From Pseudomonas chlororaphis (lineage in GTDB: Bacteria; Pseudomonadota; Gammaproteobacteria; Pseudomonadales; Pseudomonadaceae): a stretch of 64,000 nt of DNA. Of this stretch, positions 1 through 7,574 are shown one piece after another. The translations under genes and the position numbers were made by a program. Location: contig NZ_MSCT01000024.1 of NCBI RefSeq assembly GCF_001921865.1, positions 62,001-126,000 of the forward strand, in the 5' to 3' direction. How positions within the stretch are numbered: position 1 is the first letter of the stretch; the number at the start of each line of letters is the position of its first letter. The notes beneath the pieces were generated by a model, which ran no database searches, was not told the origin of the DNA, and worked only from the letters and a program-made list of their open reading frames with translations.

Positions 1-1
1 A

Positions 2-142
2 GTGGCAGGAAGTCTGAAGGTCCACTTTCTATCCTGTGATCAAGTTCGTGTTTCTGCGGATAATATCAATCGAGGTGATCCCCGCTATCCGTATAATTAT
101 CCAATGAATATGGAGGAACCGAAGGTATGTCCAGAGTCGTAA
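2..142 (+). CDS. DUF3304 family lipoprotein, C-terminal 46 residues only (cut by window edge)
   Basis: Open from the left edge to TAA at 140-142. The translation contains KVHFLSCDQVRVSADN, then a tail with GDPRYPYNYP and a final EEPKVCPES, which matches the C-terminus of the complete DUF3304 paralogs in this window, most closely the copy ending at 6486. It is therefore the first visible member of the tandem immunity-like array. The ATG at 127 inside its last codons starts the next gene, 10 bases after GGAGG (112-116). Only the tail is visible, so start and signal peptide cannot be described. Confidence 0.85.
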   Translation: MAGSLKVHFLSCDQVRVSADNINRGDPRYPYNYPMNMEEPKVCPES

Positions 143-744
143 TTGAAGTTACTGGCGAGCGTTTTTGTATTGTTGTGCGAAGACTATGTTCTATTCCGCA
201 CCATCGTATGAAGAGTGTTGGCTGTGGAAAGTTGTTGTGTATGCATATTTTTTTGCTGCTTACCAGTGTCCTGAGTTTGAGTGCGTGTCAGGCTGACTCA
301 AAGATGCTATCTGCACCAGTGAGCGGTTATAACCACACCTCGGCAGCAATCAATCGGTTTACTGTTAACGGAGCTGGTGGGCCGAACATCGGTCCTCACC
401 AAGGTGGGGGTAAAGAGGTCTGCTGTGGCGTTGTCCCTCGCCAATGGACTCCGGGATTAAGAGCAATTGTCGAATGGGAAAAAGATCCAGACCCTGGAGG
501 TTACATAAAACGAGATCAGTATGGGCAGCTTGATTCTCAGGACTATAAACGTCATGCAGCTAATTATTCTCATCATAAAGTTACCGTTGAAATTCCAAAA
601 TATGACGTTCCGGGAAGTCTAAAGGTCCACTTTCTTCCATGTGATCAAGTGCGAGTTTCCGCTACCGCTATAACCCCAGGCTACCCTGGTTATCCCTATA
701 ACTATCCATTGCGTATGGAGGAACCAAAGGTATGTCCGAAGTGA
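127..744 (+). CDS. DUF3304 lipoprotein, presumed Tle1 immunity protein (copy 2)
   Basis: A 205-residue protein with a hydrophobic stretch ending in the lipobox LSAC (Cys54), then the family core MLSAPVSGYNHTSAAIN, a Gly-rich segment and VCCG. It ends in PKVCPK. Lipoproteins of this kind next to Tle1 phospholipases are the cognate immunity proteins in characterised systems, acting in the periplasm; that role is inferred here. The start at 127 overlaps the previous gene by 16 bases, like the other junctions. An internal ATG at 208 would give a more ordinary 27-residue signal peptide. The gene is visibly more AT-rich than the downstream copies. It overlaps tle1 by 13 bases. Confidence 0.85.
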   Translation: MSRVVIEVTGERFCIVVRRLCSIPHHRMKSVGCGKLLCMHIFLLLTSVLSLSACQADSKMLSAPVSGYNHTSAAINRFTVNGAGGPNIGPHQGGGKEVCCGVVPRQWTPGLRAIVEWEKDPDPGGYIKRDQYGQLDSQDYKRHAANYSHHKVTVEIPKYDVPGSLKVHFLPCDQVRVSATAITPGYPGYPYNYPLRMEEPKVCPK

Positions 745-3359
745 TGATAGGTAGAGAGAAACCAATGCCCGAGGCTGCGATGATTGCTCCTGTTTTCCCT
801 CAAGGTAGGCGTCTGCCTAGGGACCCTAGGCAACTTTCAGAAAACATAACTCGTCAGAAGCGTGACGAAGTTGCGTTTGGTGCTCAGCAAAGAAAATTGT
901 TGCAAGCCAAAGGGGATACATCTAGTGGGGTGCCGTGCTGTAAAACACTCCATGTCACAATTGCGTTCGACGGAACCAATAACAACGACAAAGCCGATAG
1001 TGCATCAACCCCTTCATCATGTAGTAACATCTCCAGAATTTTTCACGCTAGCTTGGGAGCGAACTCATTTAGCCAAGAAGTAGGATTCTATAGTTACTAT
1101 AGTCCTGGGGTAGGAACAGTATTTCCTGATATCCGCGAGTTTACACCTGATGGAATGGGGCTTATCGGTGCCCGAGGCGGGGAAAACCGAATCAATTGGG
1201 GGCTAACGCGCTTGATTGACGTGCTGAAGAATACGCTGACTCCTGAAAAGCCACTGCAACTTCCGGAAACTCAAGCTCTCGTTGATGCGATGGCCACTAG
1301 TTGGTTGGGTAATGTAGTTACAGTGGGGCTGCAGAAGAGTGGTGAAGAAAAACGCAAAGCTGCCATGCGTCCGTATATGGACGATTTGGAAAAGGTACTG
1401 AAGCAACGCCAAGAGGCGGAAGAAAAGCCACATATCCTCGCGATACGTCTGTATGTCTATGGGTTCTCCCGTGGGGCAGCACAGGCACGTACCTTTGCCA
1501 ATTGGCTACAAGCACTCACACGTTGCCAAGGTGCTAACGACAAGGTGGAGTACCGCTTCGCAACATTACCGATTTCCATTGAGTTCCTTGGTATTTGCGA
1601 CACCGTAGCGGCTGTTGGACTTGCGGATAGTGCACCTTTTGCTGCCGGGCACATGGACTGGGCTGATGGCACTATGCGTTTGCCAGATGAGGCCATAGAA
1701 CAGTGCATGGACACCTCGTTACCTGAGGACTGTCATTTTTTAAAGCGTTGTGTGCACCTCGTGTCAGCGCATGAGCAACGTGCCAGCTTTCCAGTAGACT
1801 CAATTCGCCGACGTCCTAAGGATGCAAATGGCAAGCGAGATGCAAGTAAGGCATCTGGTTACCGCAGTGGAACCGTTGAATATCTTTATCCTGGTATGCA
1901 CTCAGATGTAGGTGGTGGATATCCGCCAGGCGATCAAGGTAAAGCTATGGCAGGTAGTGAGCATCTGCTGTCGCAGATTCCATTGCAGCATCTTTACGCC
2001 GAGGCTTTTATGGCTGGAGCTCCATTACAAGTCCCACAAACAATTGTGCAGCCTGATATTCATGAAGACTGGCGCAAGATGACTCCGGATACTGAAATAG
2101 AATTCAACGTATCTGAAGAGCTCATCAAACGCTTCAACGCTTGGCAATCCGATGCCGCTAGCCAAGGTGGCGGCCCGCTCGAAGACATGATCAAGCGCCA
2201 ACAAGCATTGATTACCGCCTGGCGTATCGACCGCTACGCGGGTGGCCTGGCACAGCGTGACTTCTTCAAGAACGTATCCGCCGATATGCCTCAGTCCAAG
2301 ATCGATGCATGGAAGGCGTTGGAGAAACGCCACAATGCTGAAGCTACAGCTGCTGCTCAGGGCAAGCCGGCGCCGACTTACACTGAGGCGGAAGAGAAAG
2401 AGCACCAGCTCAACATACAGATCGTCGGCCAGGACAAGTACGAAAGCGCCCGCTGGGAAAAAGCCTTCGAGCCTTCGCTCGATACTCGGCAGTTGCTCGG
2501 CGCGGCTGCCGAGTTCCGCCATGACTATCGGCGCGAGTGGGGGTTGGTCGGCGACGGCCATACCAGCGTTGCGGTAATCGACATGCTGCTTGGCGGTACG
2601 GTGTACCTGATCAACGAAGAGGATGAAGCCGAGGAGTACGCCTACCTCTATAAAGAAGGCACGGCCCGTTACGAAAAAATGTTCAGCGCGCCCAACAAGC
2701 CGGCAGCGGGCCAGGAAACGCTGGTAGCGCTGTTCGACGATCAAGTGCACGACTCTCGCGCATGGTTCATGAACAGTTCAGGGTTCGTGCCTCGTGAGCC
2801 CTTCACCGATTACTTCCGTATTCGCCTGGTGCACTTCGACAACGAATCGAACAAGCAGCTGTCGTTGCTGGCCACTGCTGGCCGGGTCATCGGGCTCGGT
2901 ATTGCCGTGGCCAGCGTTGGCCTGAGTATCAAGAAAAAGGACCCACGCATGCTGTTGGGGCTGTTCCTGCCGTCCCTGGCGCTGCCAGTGCTCAGTGGCA
3001 AAGTCGGCCTGCCGGAAGTCAGCGCTTTCGATCCGCTCACCAATATCGCCCTGCCAATGATGAACAATCTGGATTCGCTGCGGACCTTTACCAAGGCCCC
3101 CGGAGACATGACCGCCAAAGTCGCGGCATTACCGCCGCTATTGCCATTGAACGAGGCCACCGCCAACACGCCGGCGTTGCAGAAAATCCTGGTGGCGCAT
3201 CAGGCCCTGGAGGCTGTGGAGGCCGCGCGCAACAAGGATGCCGGAGCATTGGCCGGGATGTTGGCAAAAGCTGCCAACGACGAGGGCAAGTCCGGTGGGT
3301 GGAAAGACATGCTGGCGAATCAGGTCGGCAATCTGAAGCCGTCCGAGAAGAAGGTGTAG
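732..3359 (+). CDS. tle1: Type VI secretion phospholipase effector, Tle1 family (DUF2235)
   Basis: 875 residues. The first part carries the DUF2235 alpha/beta-hydrolase features: IAFDGTNNN near residue 80, the nucleophile elbow GFSRG with Ser246, ICDTVAAVG with Asp290, and MHSDVGGGY with His390, a plausible Ser-Asp-His triad. Tle1 enzymes are antibacterial phospholipases delivered to the target periplasm by the T6SS, usually with a VgrG; no vgrG is visible, so a carrier may lie left of the window. A hydrophobic stretch at about residues 710-765 could touch membrane. ATG 732 lies inside the 3' end of the upstream lipoprotein gene, 10 bases after GGAGG; ATG 744 overlapping TGATG is an alternative. 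Roughly the first half is AT-rich, while from about 2130 codon use is typical GC-rich Pseudomonas. Confidence 0.9.
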   Translation: MSEVMIGREKPMPEAAMIAPVFPQGRRLPRDPRQLSENITRQKRDEVAFGAQQRKLLQAKGDTSSGVPCCKTLHVTIAFDGTNNNDKADSASTPSSCSNISRIFHASLGANSFSQEVGFYSYYSPGVGTVFPDIREFTPDGMGLIGARGGENRINWGLTRLIDVLKNTLTPEKPLQLPETQALVDAMATSWLGNVVTVGLQKSGEEKRKAAMRPYMDDLEKVLKQRQEAEEKPHILAIRLYVYGFSRGAAQARTFANWLQALTRCQGANDKVEYRFATLPISIEFLGICDTVAAVGLADSAPFAAGHMDWADGTMRLPDEAIEQCMDTSLPEDCHFLKRCVHLVSAHEQRASFPVDSIRRRPKDANGKRDASKASGYRSGTVEYLYPGMHSDVGGGYPPGDQGKAMAGSEHLLSQIPLQHLYAEAFMAGAPLQVPQTIVQPDIHEDWRKMTPDTEIEFNVSEELIKRFNAWQSDAASQGGGPLEDMIKRQQALITAWRIDRYAGGLAQRDFFKNVSADMPQSKIDAWKALEKRHNAEATAAAQGKPAPTYTEAEEKEHQLNIQIVGQDKYESARWEKAFEPSLDTRQLLGAAAEFRHDYRREWGLVGDGHTSVAVIDMLLGGTVYLINEEDEAEEYAYLYKEGTARYEKMFSAPNKPAAGQETLVALFDDQVHDSRAWFMNSSGFVPREPFTDYFRIRLVHFDNESNKQLSLLATAGRVIGLGIAVASVGLSIKKKDPRMLLGLFLPSLALPVLSGKVGLPEVSAFDPLTNIALPMMNNLDSLRTFTKAPGDMTAKVAALPPLLPLNEATANTPALQKILVAHQALEAVEAARNKDAGALAGMLAKAANDEGKSGGWKDMLANQVGNLKPSEKKV

Positions 3360-3781
3360 CGCTCAGGCAGCGAAGGGCGGCTCTCGTCGAGTTGCCCTTC
3401 GCTTGCCGTTTCGATTGCGCTCTGCTCACGGCCGAGGCCGTATCACCTTCAAGTGATGGCTCCCAAACGACGACTTTATTTGTCGCGCGCCGAACAAGAA
3501 TCATCGTTCCGCAGAATTAGCGTTTTCCTACATTCGCCGGGTGCTCAAGTTGGTAGCGTCTTGTGAGTTTCTCGTGCGGACGTCGATCAGTGCCGCTTCA
3601 TGGCTTTACCGACGTGATGGATCGCTATTGGGTAGGGAGTAGCCATGTTCACCCTTTTTAACGACAAGTGTTTGCCCAAGAAACGTGGTTTTGAATGCGA
3701 TGGCGTATGCCGCTGTGTGCTGGTTGCGAACAAGGAGTTGAATTCCTGGGTTGTCATCAGCGAGCGGGAGCGGTGATAGGG
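3360..3781. other. 422-base gap after tle1 with no supportable gene
   Basis: Between the effector stop and the next lipoprotein start I see no ORF resembling a known protein. It holds the hairpin at 3369-3403 and a small inverted repeat (ATCAC..GTGAT) near 3448. The following lipoprotein is the only array member not overlapped by its upstream neighbour, so this gap may hold its own promoter. I could not pick out a convincing -35/-10 pair. A longer in-frame start for the next gene exists at 3695. Confidence 0.5.
3369..3403 (+). terminator. Hairpin just after tle1, possible terminator
   Basis: A perfect 10-base inverted repeat (AGCGAAGGGC / GCCCTTCGCT) with a 15-base loop begins 10 bases after the tle1 stop. 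There is no T-run, so it may be a weak or Rho-assisted terminator, or an RNA-stability hairpin. Confidence 0.4.
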
Positions 3782-4318
3782 ATGAAGCAGGGGCTCTTGG
3801 CTGTAGGGGTGGTGCTTGGAACGGTGGGTGCGTTGATGATCTCGGCATGCCAGGCCCGTCAGGAGATGCTGAGTGCGCCGGTGACCGGGTACAACCACAC
3901 TTCGGCGGCTATCAACCGGTTTAGTGTGAATGGAGCGGGTGGTCCGAACCTTGGAGCCCATGAAGGCGGGGGGTCAGAGGTTTGCTGTGGTGTTCTTCCT
4001 CGTCGCTGGCATTCAGGGATGAAAGCTATTGTGGAGTGGCAGAAGGACCCCGATCCATATGCTTACAGTGAATGGAAAGAAAAGCCTTTCTCTGACGCCT
4101 GGAGTGGTCGCATGAAAGAGCATAAGCAAGGTTACTCGCTGCATCGTGCAGTTGTAGATATCCCGAAGTACGAGGAGAAAGTCTGTGCACTGCAGGTTCA
4201 TTTCCTGCCCTGCGATCAGGTGCGGGTATCGACAACCTGCTACACACCAAGCCATCCCGACTACCCCGACCGGGCTTACTTCCAGATGAAGGAGTCGGCT
4301 ACATGCCCGGCTCTTTGA
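3782..4318 (+). CDS. DUF3304 lipoprotein, presumed immunity paralog (copy 3)
   Basis: 178 residues from ATG 3782. A short hydrophobic signal ends in the lipobox ISAC, followed by MLSAPVTGYNHTSAAIN, a Gly-rich loop, VCCG and the tail VCALQVHFLPC...SATCPAL (the B-type tail). Its central segment is of the EWKEKPFSDAW type. The start is chosen because it leaves a normal lipoprotein signal; the frame is open back to ATG 3695. It is the first gene of the downstream array and is not coupled to tle1. The likely role is a periplasmic lipoprotein binding a Tle1-family toxin, inferred from context. Confidence 0.82.
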   Translation: MKQGLLAVGVVLGTVGALMISACQARQEMLSAPVTGYNHTSAAINRFSVNGAGGPNLGAHEGGGSEVCCGVLPRRWHSGMKAIVEWQKDPDPYAYSEWKEKPFSDAWSGRMKEHKQGYSLHRAVVDIPKYEEKVCALQVHFLPCDQVRVSTTCYTPSHPDYPDRAYFQMKESATCPAL

Positions 4319-4857
4319 TCGGCCAAGTCGTTCGTCGTCTATTTGAAGATGCTCGCGGGGTTTTAATGCTTGCGGGCTTGGTGGTTCTGGCTGCTTGCAA
4401 CGGTGCGCCATCGAAGATGCTAACGGCGCCTATGACGGGCTACAACCACACCTCGGCCGCAATCAACTGGTTCAGTATCAATGGCGCAGGAGGCGGAAAT
4501 TTGGGGCCTCATGAGGGCGGAGGCAGCCAGGTTTGTTGTGGGGTGGTACCGAGATACTGGACACCAGGGCTGAGGGCGATTGTCGAGTGGGAAAAGGATC
4601 CTGCTCCTCGTGCAAAGATAAAGCGCGACAAGTATGGCCAGCTTGAGCCTGAGGCTTATCAACGTCATGCAGCAAATTACACTCGCCACAAGGTGACGGT
4701 AGGAGTTCCCAAATACGATGAACCGGGAAGTTTGAACGTTCACTTTCTCCCCTGTAATGAAGTTCGGGTTTCGGCTACAGGTATTACTCCTGGGTATCCT
4801 GGTTATCCCTACAACTTTCCGATGAATATGCCGGAGCCCAAAGTATGCCCGGACTGA
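4303..4857 (+). CDS. DUF3304 lipoprotein, presumed immunity paralog (copy 4)
   Basis: 184 residues with an N-terminal segment VVRRLFEDARG, a hydrophobic helix and the lipobox LAAC. The core MLTAPMTGYNHTSAAIN is followed by VCCG, then a KRDKYGQLEPEAYQRHAANY central segment shared with copy 2, and an A-type tail (GYPGYPYNFPM, ending PEPKVCPD). The start overlaps copy 3 by 16 bases and lies 8 bases after GGAG (4291-4294), which itself codes the previous protein, indicating translational coupling. Function is inferred from the family and from the linkage to tle1. Confidence 0.82.
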   Translation: MPGSLIGQVVRRLFEDARGVLMLAGLVVLAACNGAPSKMLTAPMTGYNHTSAAINWFSINGAGGGNLGPHEGGGSQVCCGVVPRYWTPGLRAIVEWEKDPAPRAKIKRDKYGQLEPEAYQRHAANYTRHKVTVGVPKYDEPGSLNVHFLPCNEVRVSATGITPGYPGYPYNFPMNMPEPKVCPD

Positions 4858-5396
4858 TGAGGCGCGCTATGAGGTGGGGAGCGTTGCTTGGGCGAATGAA
4901 CGTCGGGATAGCAGCGCTGCTGCTTTTGGCGTGTCAGACCGGCCCGGAAATGCTGGCTGCGCCGGTGACTGGCTATAATCACACCTCGGCCGCAATCAAT
5001 TGGTTCAGCGTCAATGGTGCAGGTGGCGGAAATGTGGGGCCTCATCAGGGAGGAGGCAGCCAGGTTTGTTGTGGGGTGATACCGAGACACTGGACGCCAG
5101 GGCTGAGGGCGATTGTCGAGTGGGAAAGGGACCCTGACCCATACTCTTCGAGTATGTGGTTGGAGCAACCTTACTCAGATGCTTGGACTAAGCGGATGGA
5201 AGCCAAAAAGCGACAGTACGCACGTCATAAGGTAGTGGTGGAAATTCCGAGGTATGACGAGCCAGGAAGCCTGAAGGTTCACTTCCTCCCCTGTAATGAA
5301 GTTCGGGTTTCGGCTACAGGTATTACTCCTGGATATCCTGGTTATCCCTACAACTTTCCGATGAGTATGCCGGAGCCCGAAGTATGCCCGGACTGA
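4845..5396 (+). CDS. DUF3304 lipoprotein, presumed immunity paralog (copy 5)
   Basis: 183 residues. The N-terminus MPGLMRRAMRWGALLGR leads to a hydrophobic helix and the lipobox LLAC. The core MLAAPVTGYNHTSAAIN and VCCG motifs are present, with a central segment of the SMWLEQPYSDAWTKRM type and an A-type tail ending PEPEVCPD. The start lies inside the end of copy 4 (13-base overlap), 8 bases after GGAG at 4833-4836. Its 3' end and the start of copy 6 are nearly identical in DNA to the preceding junction, a sign of recent tandem duplication or gene conversion. Confidence 0.82.
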   Translation: MPGLMRRAMRWGALLGRMNVGIAALLLLACQTGPEMLAAPVTGYNHTSAAINWFSVNGAGGGNVGPHQGGGSQVCCGVIPRHWTPGLRAIVEWERDPDPYSSSMWLEQPYSDAWTKRMEAKKRQYARHKVVVEIPRYDEPGSLKVHFLPCNEVRVSATGITPGYPGYPYNFPMSMPEPEVCPD

Positions 5397-5941
5397 TGAG
5401 ACGCGCTATGAGGTGGGGAGCGTTATTTGGGCGAGTGACAGTCGGGATAGCAGGGATGCTGACGCTTTTAGCGTGTCAGACCGGCCCGGAAATGTTGAGT
5501 GCGCCGGTGACTGGGTACAACCACACTTCGGCGGCTATCAACCGGTTTAGTGTGAATGGAGCAGGTGGTCCGAATCTTGGCCCAGATCTGGCCGGAGGGG
5601 GGGAGGTCTGTTGCGGTGTTCTGCCCCGTCATTGGCGCCCGGACTTGAAGGCGACAGTGAAGTGGGAAAAGGATCCGTACCCAGGTGAGTCAATAGATTG
5701 GCCTCCCCTTGGAACCGATGCTTATCGAGAGGCATACCGAAAGCACGCCGCCAAGTACACCCGACACAGTGCTGTTGTGGATATTCCTCAATATGCGGAG
5801 CGAGTATGTGCGCTGCAGGTTCACTTCCTGCCCTGCGATCAAGTGCGGGTATCAACAACCTGCTACACCCCCAACCATCCCGCGTACCCCGACCGGGCTT
5901 ACTTCCAGATGAAGGAGTCGGCCACATGCCCCGCTCTTTGA
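5384..5941 (+). CDS. DUF3304 lipoprotein, presumed immunity paralog (copy 6)
   Basis: 185 residues. The N-terminus is almost the same as in copy 5 (MPGLMRRAMRWGALFGR), with the lipobox LLAC, then MLSAPVTGYNHTSAAIN and VCCG. The central segment (DWPPLGTDAYREAYRKHAAKY) is unique in the array, and the tail is B-type (RVCALQVHFLPC, ending SATCPAL) like copy 3. The start overlaps copy 5 by 13 bases, 8 bases after GGAG at 5372-5375. The mixture of a copy-5 head with a copy-3 tail is direct evidence of mosaic assembly. The immunity role is inferred. Confidence 0.82.
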   Translation: MPGLMRRAMRWGALFGRVTVGIAGMLTLLACQTGPEMLSAPVTGYNHTSAAINRFSVNGAGGPNLGPDLAGGGEVCCGVLPRHWRPDLKATVKWEKDPYPGESIDWPPLGTDAYREAYRKHAAKYTRHSAVVDIPQYAERVCALQVHFLPCDQVRVSTTCYTPNHPAYPDRAYFQMKESATCPAL

Positions 5942-6486
5942 CTGACCGGGTCGTTCGTCGGCTATTTGAAGGTGCCCGTGGGGTTTTATTGCTTGCGGGA
6001 TTGGTGGTTCTGGCTGCTTGTAACGGGGGGCCATCGAAGATGCTGGCTGCACCTGTGACGGGCTATAACCACACTTCAGCCGCCATCAATCGTTTTACGG
6101 TCAACGATGCAGGTGGCCCCAATTTGGGGCCGCATCAGGGTGGAGGAAAGCAATCCTGTTGCGGTTCTGTTCCTCGTACGTGGAGACCGGGGCTTACGGC
6201 AGTGGTTGTATGGGAAAAGGACCCCGATCCCTATTCGTATGGTGAATGGACTGAACGCCCTTACTCGGATGCCTGGGCCAAGCGTATGGAGGAGCATAAG
6301 CGGCACTACTCACACCATAAGGCGGTGGTCGATATCCCGAAGTACGACATAGCAGGAACCCTGAAAGTGCACTTCCTCCCCTGCGATCAAGTGCGTGTCT
6401 CTGCGGATAATGTGAAGCCGGGTGATCCGCGTTACCCCTACAACTACCCAATCAATATGCCGGAGCCCAACGTATGCCCGGAGTGA
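5926..6486 (+). CDS. DUF3304 lipoprotein, presumed immunity paralog (copy 7)
   Basis: 186 residues from ATG 5926; the frame is open further upstream, but this start gives the head VVRRLFEGARG plus a hydrophobic helix and lipobox LAAC, parallel to copy 4. Core MLAAPVTGYNHTSAAIN is present, but the usual VCCG reads SCCG. The central segment is EWTERPYSDAWAKRM and the tail is GDPRYPYNYPINMPEPNVCPE, the same type as the truncated first copy. It overlaps copy 6 by 16 bases, with GGAG (5914-5917) 8 bases before the ATG. It is the last recognisable DUF3304 gene. Confidence 0.82.
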   Translation: MPRSLTDRVVRRLFEGARGVLLLAGLVVLAACNGGPSKMLAAPVTGYNHTSAAINRFTVNDAGGPNLGPHQGGGKQSCCGSVPRTWRPGLTAVVVWEKDPDPYSYGEWTERPYSDAWAKRMEEHKRHYSHHKAVVDIPKYDIAGTLKVHFLPCDQVRVSADNVKPGDPRYPYNYPINMPEPNVCPE

Positions 6487-6968
6487 CAAGGAGTGCCATG
6501 ACGCTGTCGCGAGTCCTGTTCTTTGAAGGTAAAGCCTCCACGCGGTTCGCTGTCCGGTCTCCTGCCCTTGAGGCATCGAAAGGCGGGTTCTCTGTAAAGC
6601 GCTTGGGAGGGCTCGGTGCTGGAATATTGCTCGGAGCACTGCTGCCAATCACGACATGCTCGGCTGAAGACCGAGCGACGGGGGAGGGCTGTTACGGCTA
6701 TCTCACGGAGTTGGTCAGGAGCAGCAATTTTCCTTTTCGGGAGGTGGCCAGGGAGAAAGCCAATCTGCTGATCGATGAGGACGACGGCGAGACGATCCGA
6801 GCCAAGGTGTTTTTCGAGACGCAGGGGACGGGGACGCTGGGATGGGTGAGGTATGGGGTGAATGACGGATCGCTGGTGGATATCAGCGTCGATCCCGAGG
6901 AGCCGGTGGTGTTGCGGTATGACGAGCGTTTTGCGCAGGGCTATAACCAGTGCCTGGAGCAGCGATAG
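6474..6968 (+). CDS. Unrecognised exported protein coupled to the end of the immunity array
   Basis: 164 residues that I do not recognise. A long N-terminal region (about 42 residues) precedes a hydrophobic helix (LGGLGAGILLGALLP) and a likely signal peptidase I site around TCSAED. The Cys lacks the small residue needed before it in a lipobox, so it is probably soluble periplasmic. The mature part is acidic, with Cys in GEGCYGYL and YNQCLEQR that could form a disulfide. It shares no core motif with DUF3304, yet its start uses the same junction: 13-base overlap, GGAG 8 bases before ATG. That places it in the same translational unit, perhaps as an accessory or second-type immunity protein. Confidence 0.7.
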   Translation: MPGVTRSAMTLSRVLFFEGKASTRFAVRSPALEASKGGFSVKRLGGLGAGILLGALLPITTCSAEDRATGEGCYGYLTELVRSSNFPFREVAREKANLLIDEDDGETIRAKVFFETQGTGTLGWVRYGVNDGSLVDISVDPEEPVVLRYDERFAQGYNQCLEQR

Positions 6969-7165
6969 TGTGGGTTGTCGTCCGCTGGCGAGTGCTGCGC
7001 ACTCGATCGCAGCCTGCGGCAACGGCTACAGGGTGTTTGAGGTGACTTGGTGGTCATTTTCAGTAAAAAGAGGTTCATCTTCTTCTAACGCTGCATAACT
7101 GTGGCGTTCCCCCCTGAAGCCGCTACACTGCGCCAGCCGTTTATTTTTCCTTTGGGGCTTTGCGC

Positions 7166-7549
7166 ATGAAATTTCGTTTTCTTCTGTGGATGCTGGGTCT
7201 GTTGATGGGCAAGGCCAGCCGGACCAATCCGGCGTTCCAGCAGCAGTTGGGTGACAAGGAGCTGGTGTTTCAGTTGCAGACGCTGGATGGCAAGGTGGCG
7301 CGGCATTTCCGGGTGAAGAACCAGCGGATCACCAGCCAGTCGGGCCTGTACCCCGAGCCGGCGTTCGCCATTGCCTTTAAGGATGCGGCCTATGGTTTTG
7401 CGACGATGCAGGCCAAGAACAAGCAACTGGCCTTTATGACCGGGATCCAGGACAAGTCGATCCAGATCAAGGGCAACCCGGCGCTGGTGATCTGGTTCCA
7501 GGGGCTGACCAAGTACTTGAAGCCGAAGAAGACCAAGCCGAAGGCTTGA
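7166..7549 (+). CDS. Small SCP2-like (sterol carrier protein 2 fold) protein
   Basis: 127 residues from ATG 7166; a TTG two codons earlier is less likely. The sequence pattern (KELVFQLQTLDGKVARHFRVKNQRI, then AIAFKDAAYGFATM and QIKGNPALVIWFQGL) resembles the SCP2 lipid-binding domain found in short Pseudomonas proteins encoded next to the recG/HDOD locus. The N-terminus has a mildly hydrophobic stretch (LLWMLGLLMG) and the C-terminus is Lys-rich. The biochemical role is not known to me. It is convergent with the HDOD gene and followed by a REP-derived terminator. Confidence 0.65.
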   Translation: MKFRFLLWMLGLLMGKASRTNPAFQQQLGDKELVFQLQTLDGKVARHFRVKNQRITSQSGLYPEPAFAIAFKDAAYGFATMQAKNKQLAFMTGIQDKSIQIKGNPALVIWFQGLTKYLKPKKTKPKA

Positions 7550-7574
7550 AGGTAAGCCGTATATAAGCGCAAGC

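Noticed and set aside
3695..3781. N-terminal extension of DUF3304 copy 3 from ATG 3695
   Set aside because: The extra 29 residues contain several Cys and would push the lipobox to position 52; the ATG at 3782 gives a normal lipoprotein signal. Not fully excluded.
5698..5925. N-terminal extension of DUF3304 copy 7
   Set aside because: It overlaps copy 6 in another frame; the ATG at 5926 has the same junction signals as the other copies.
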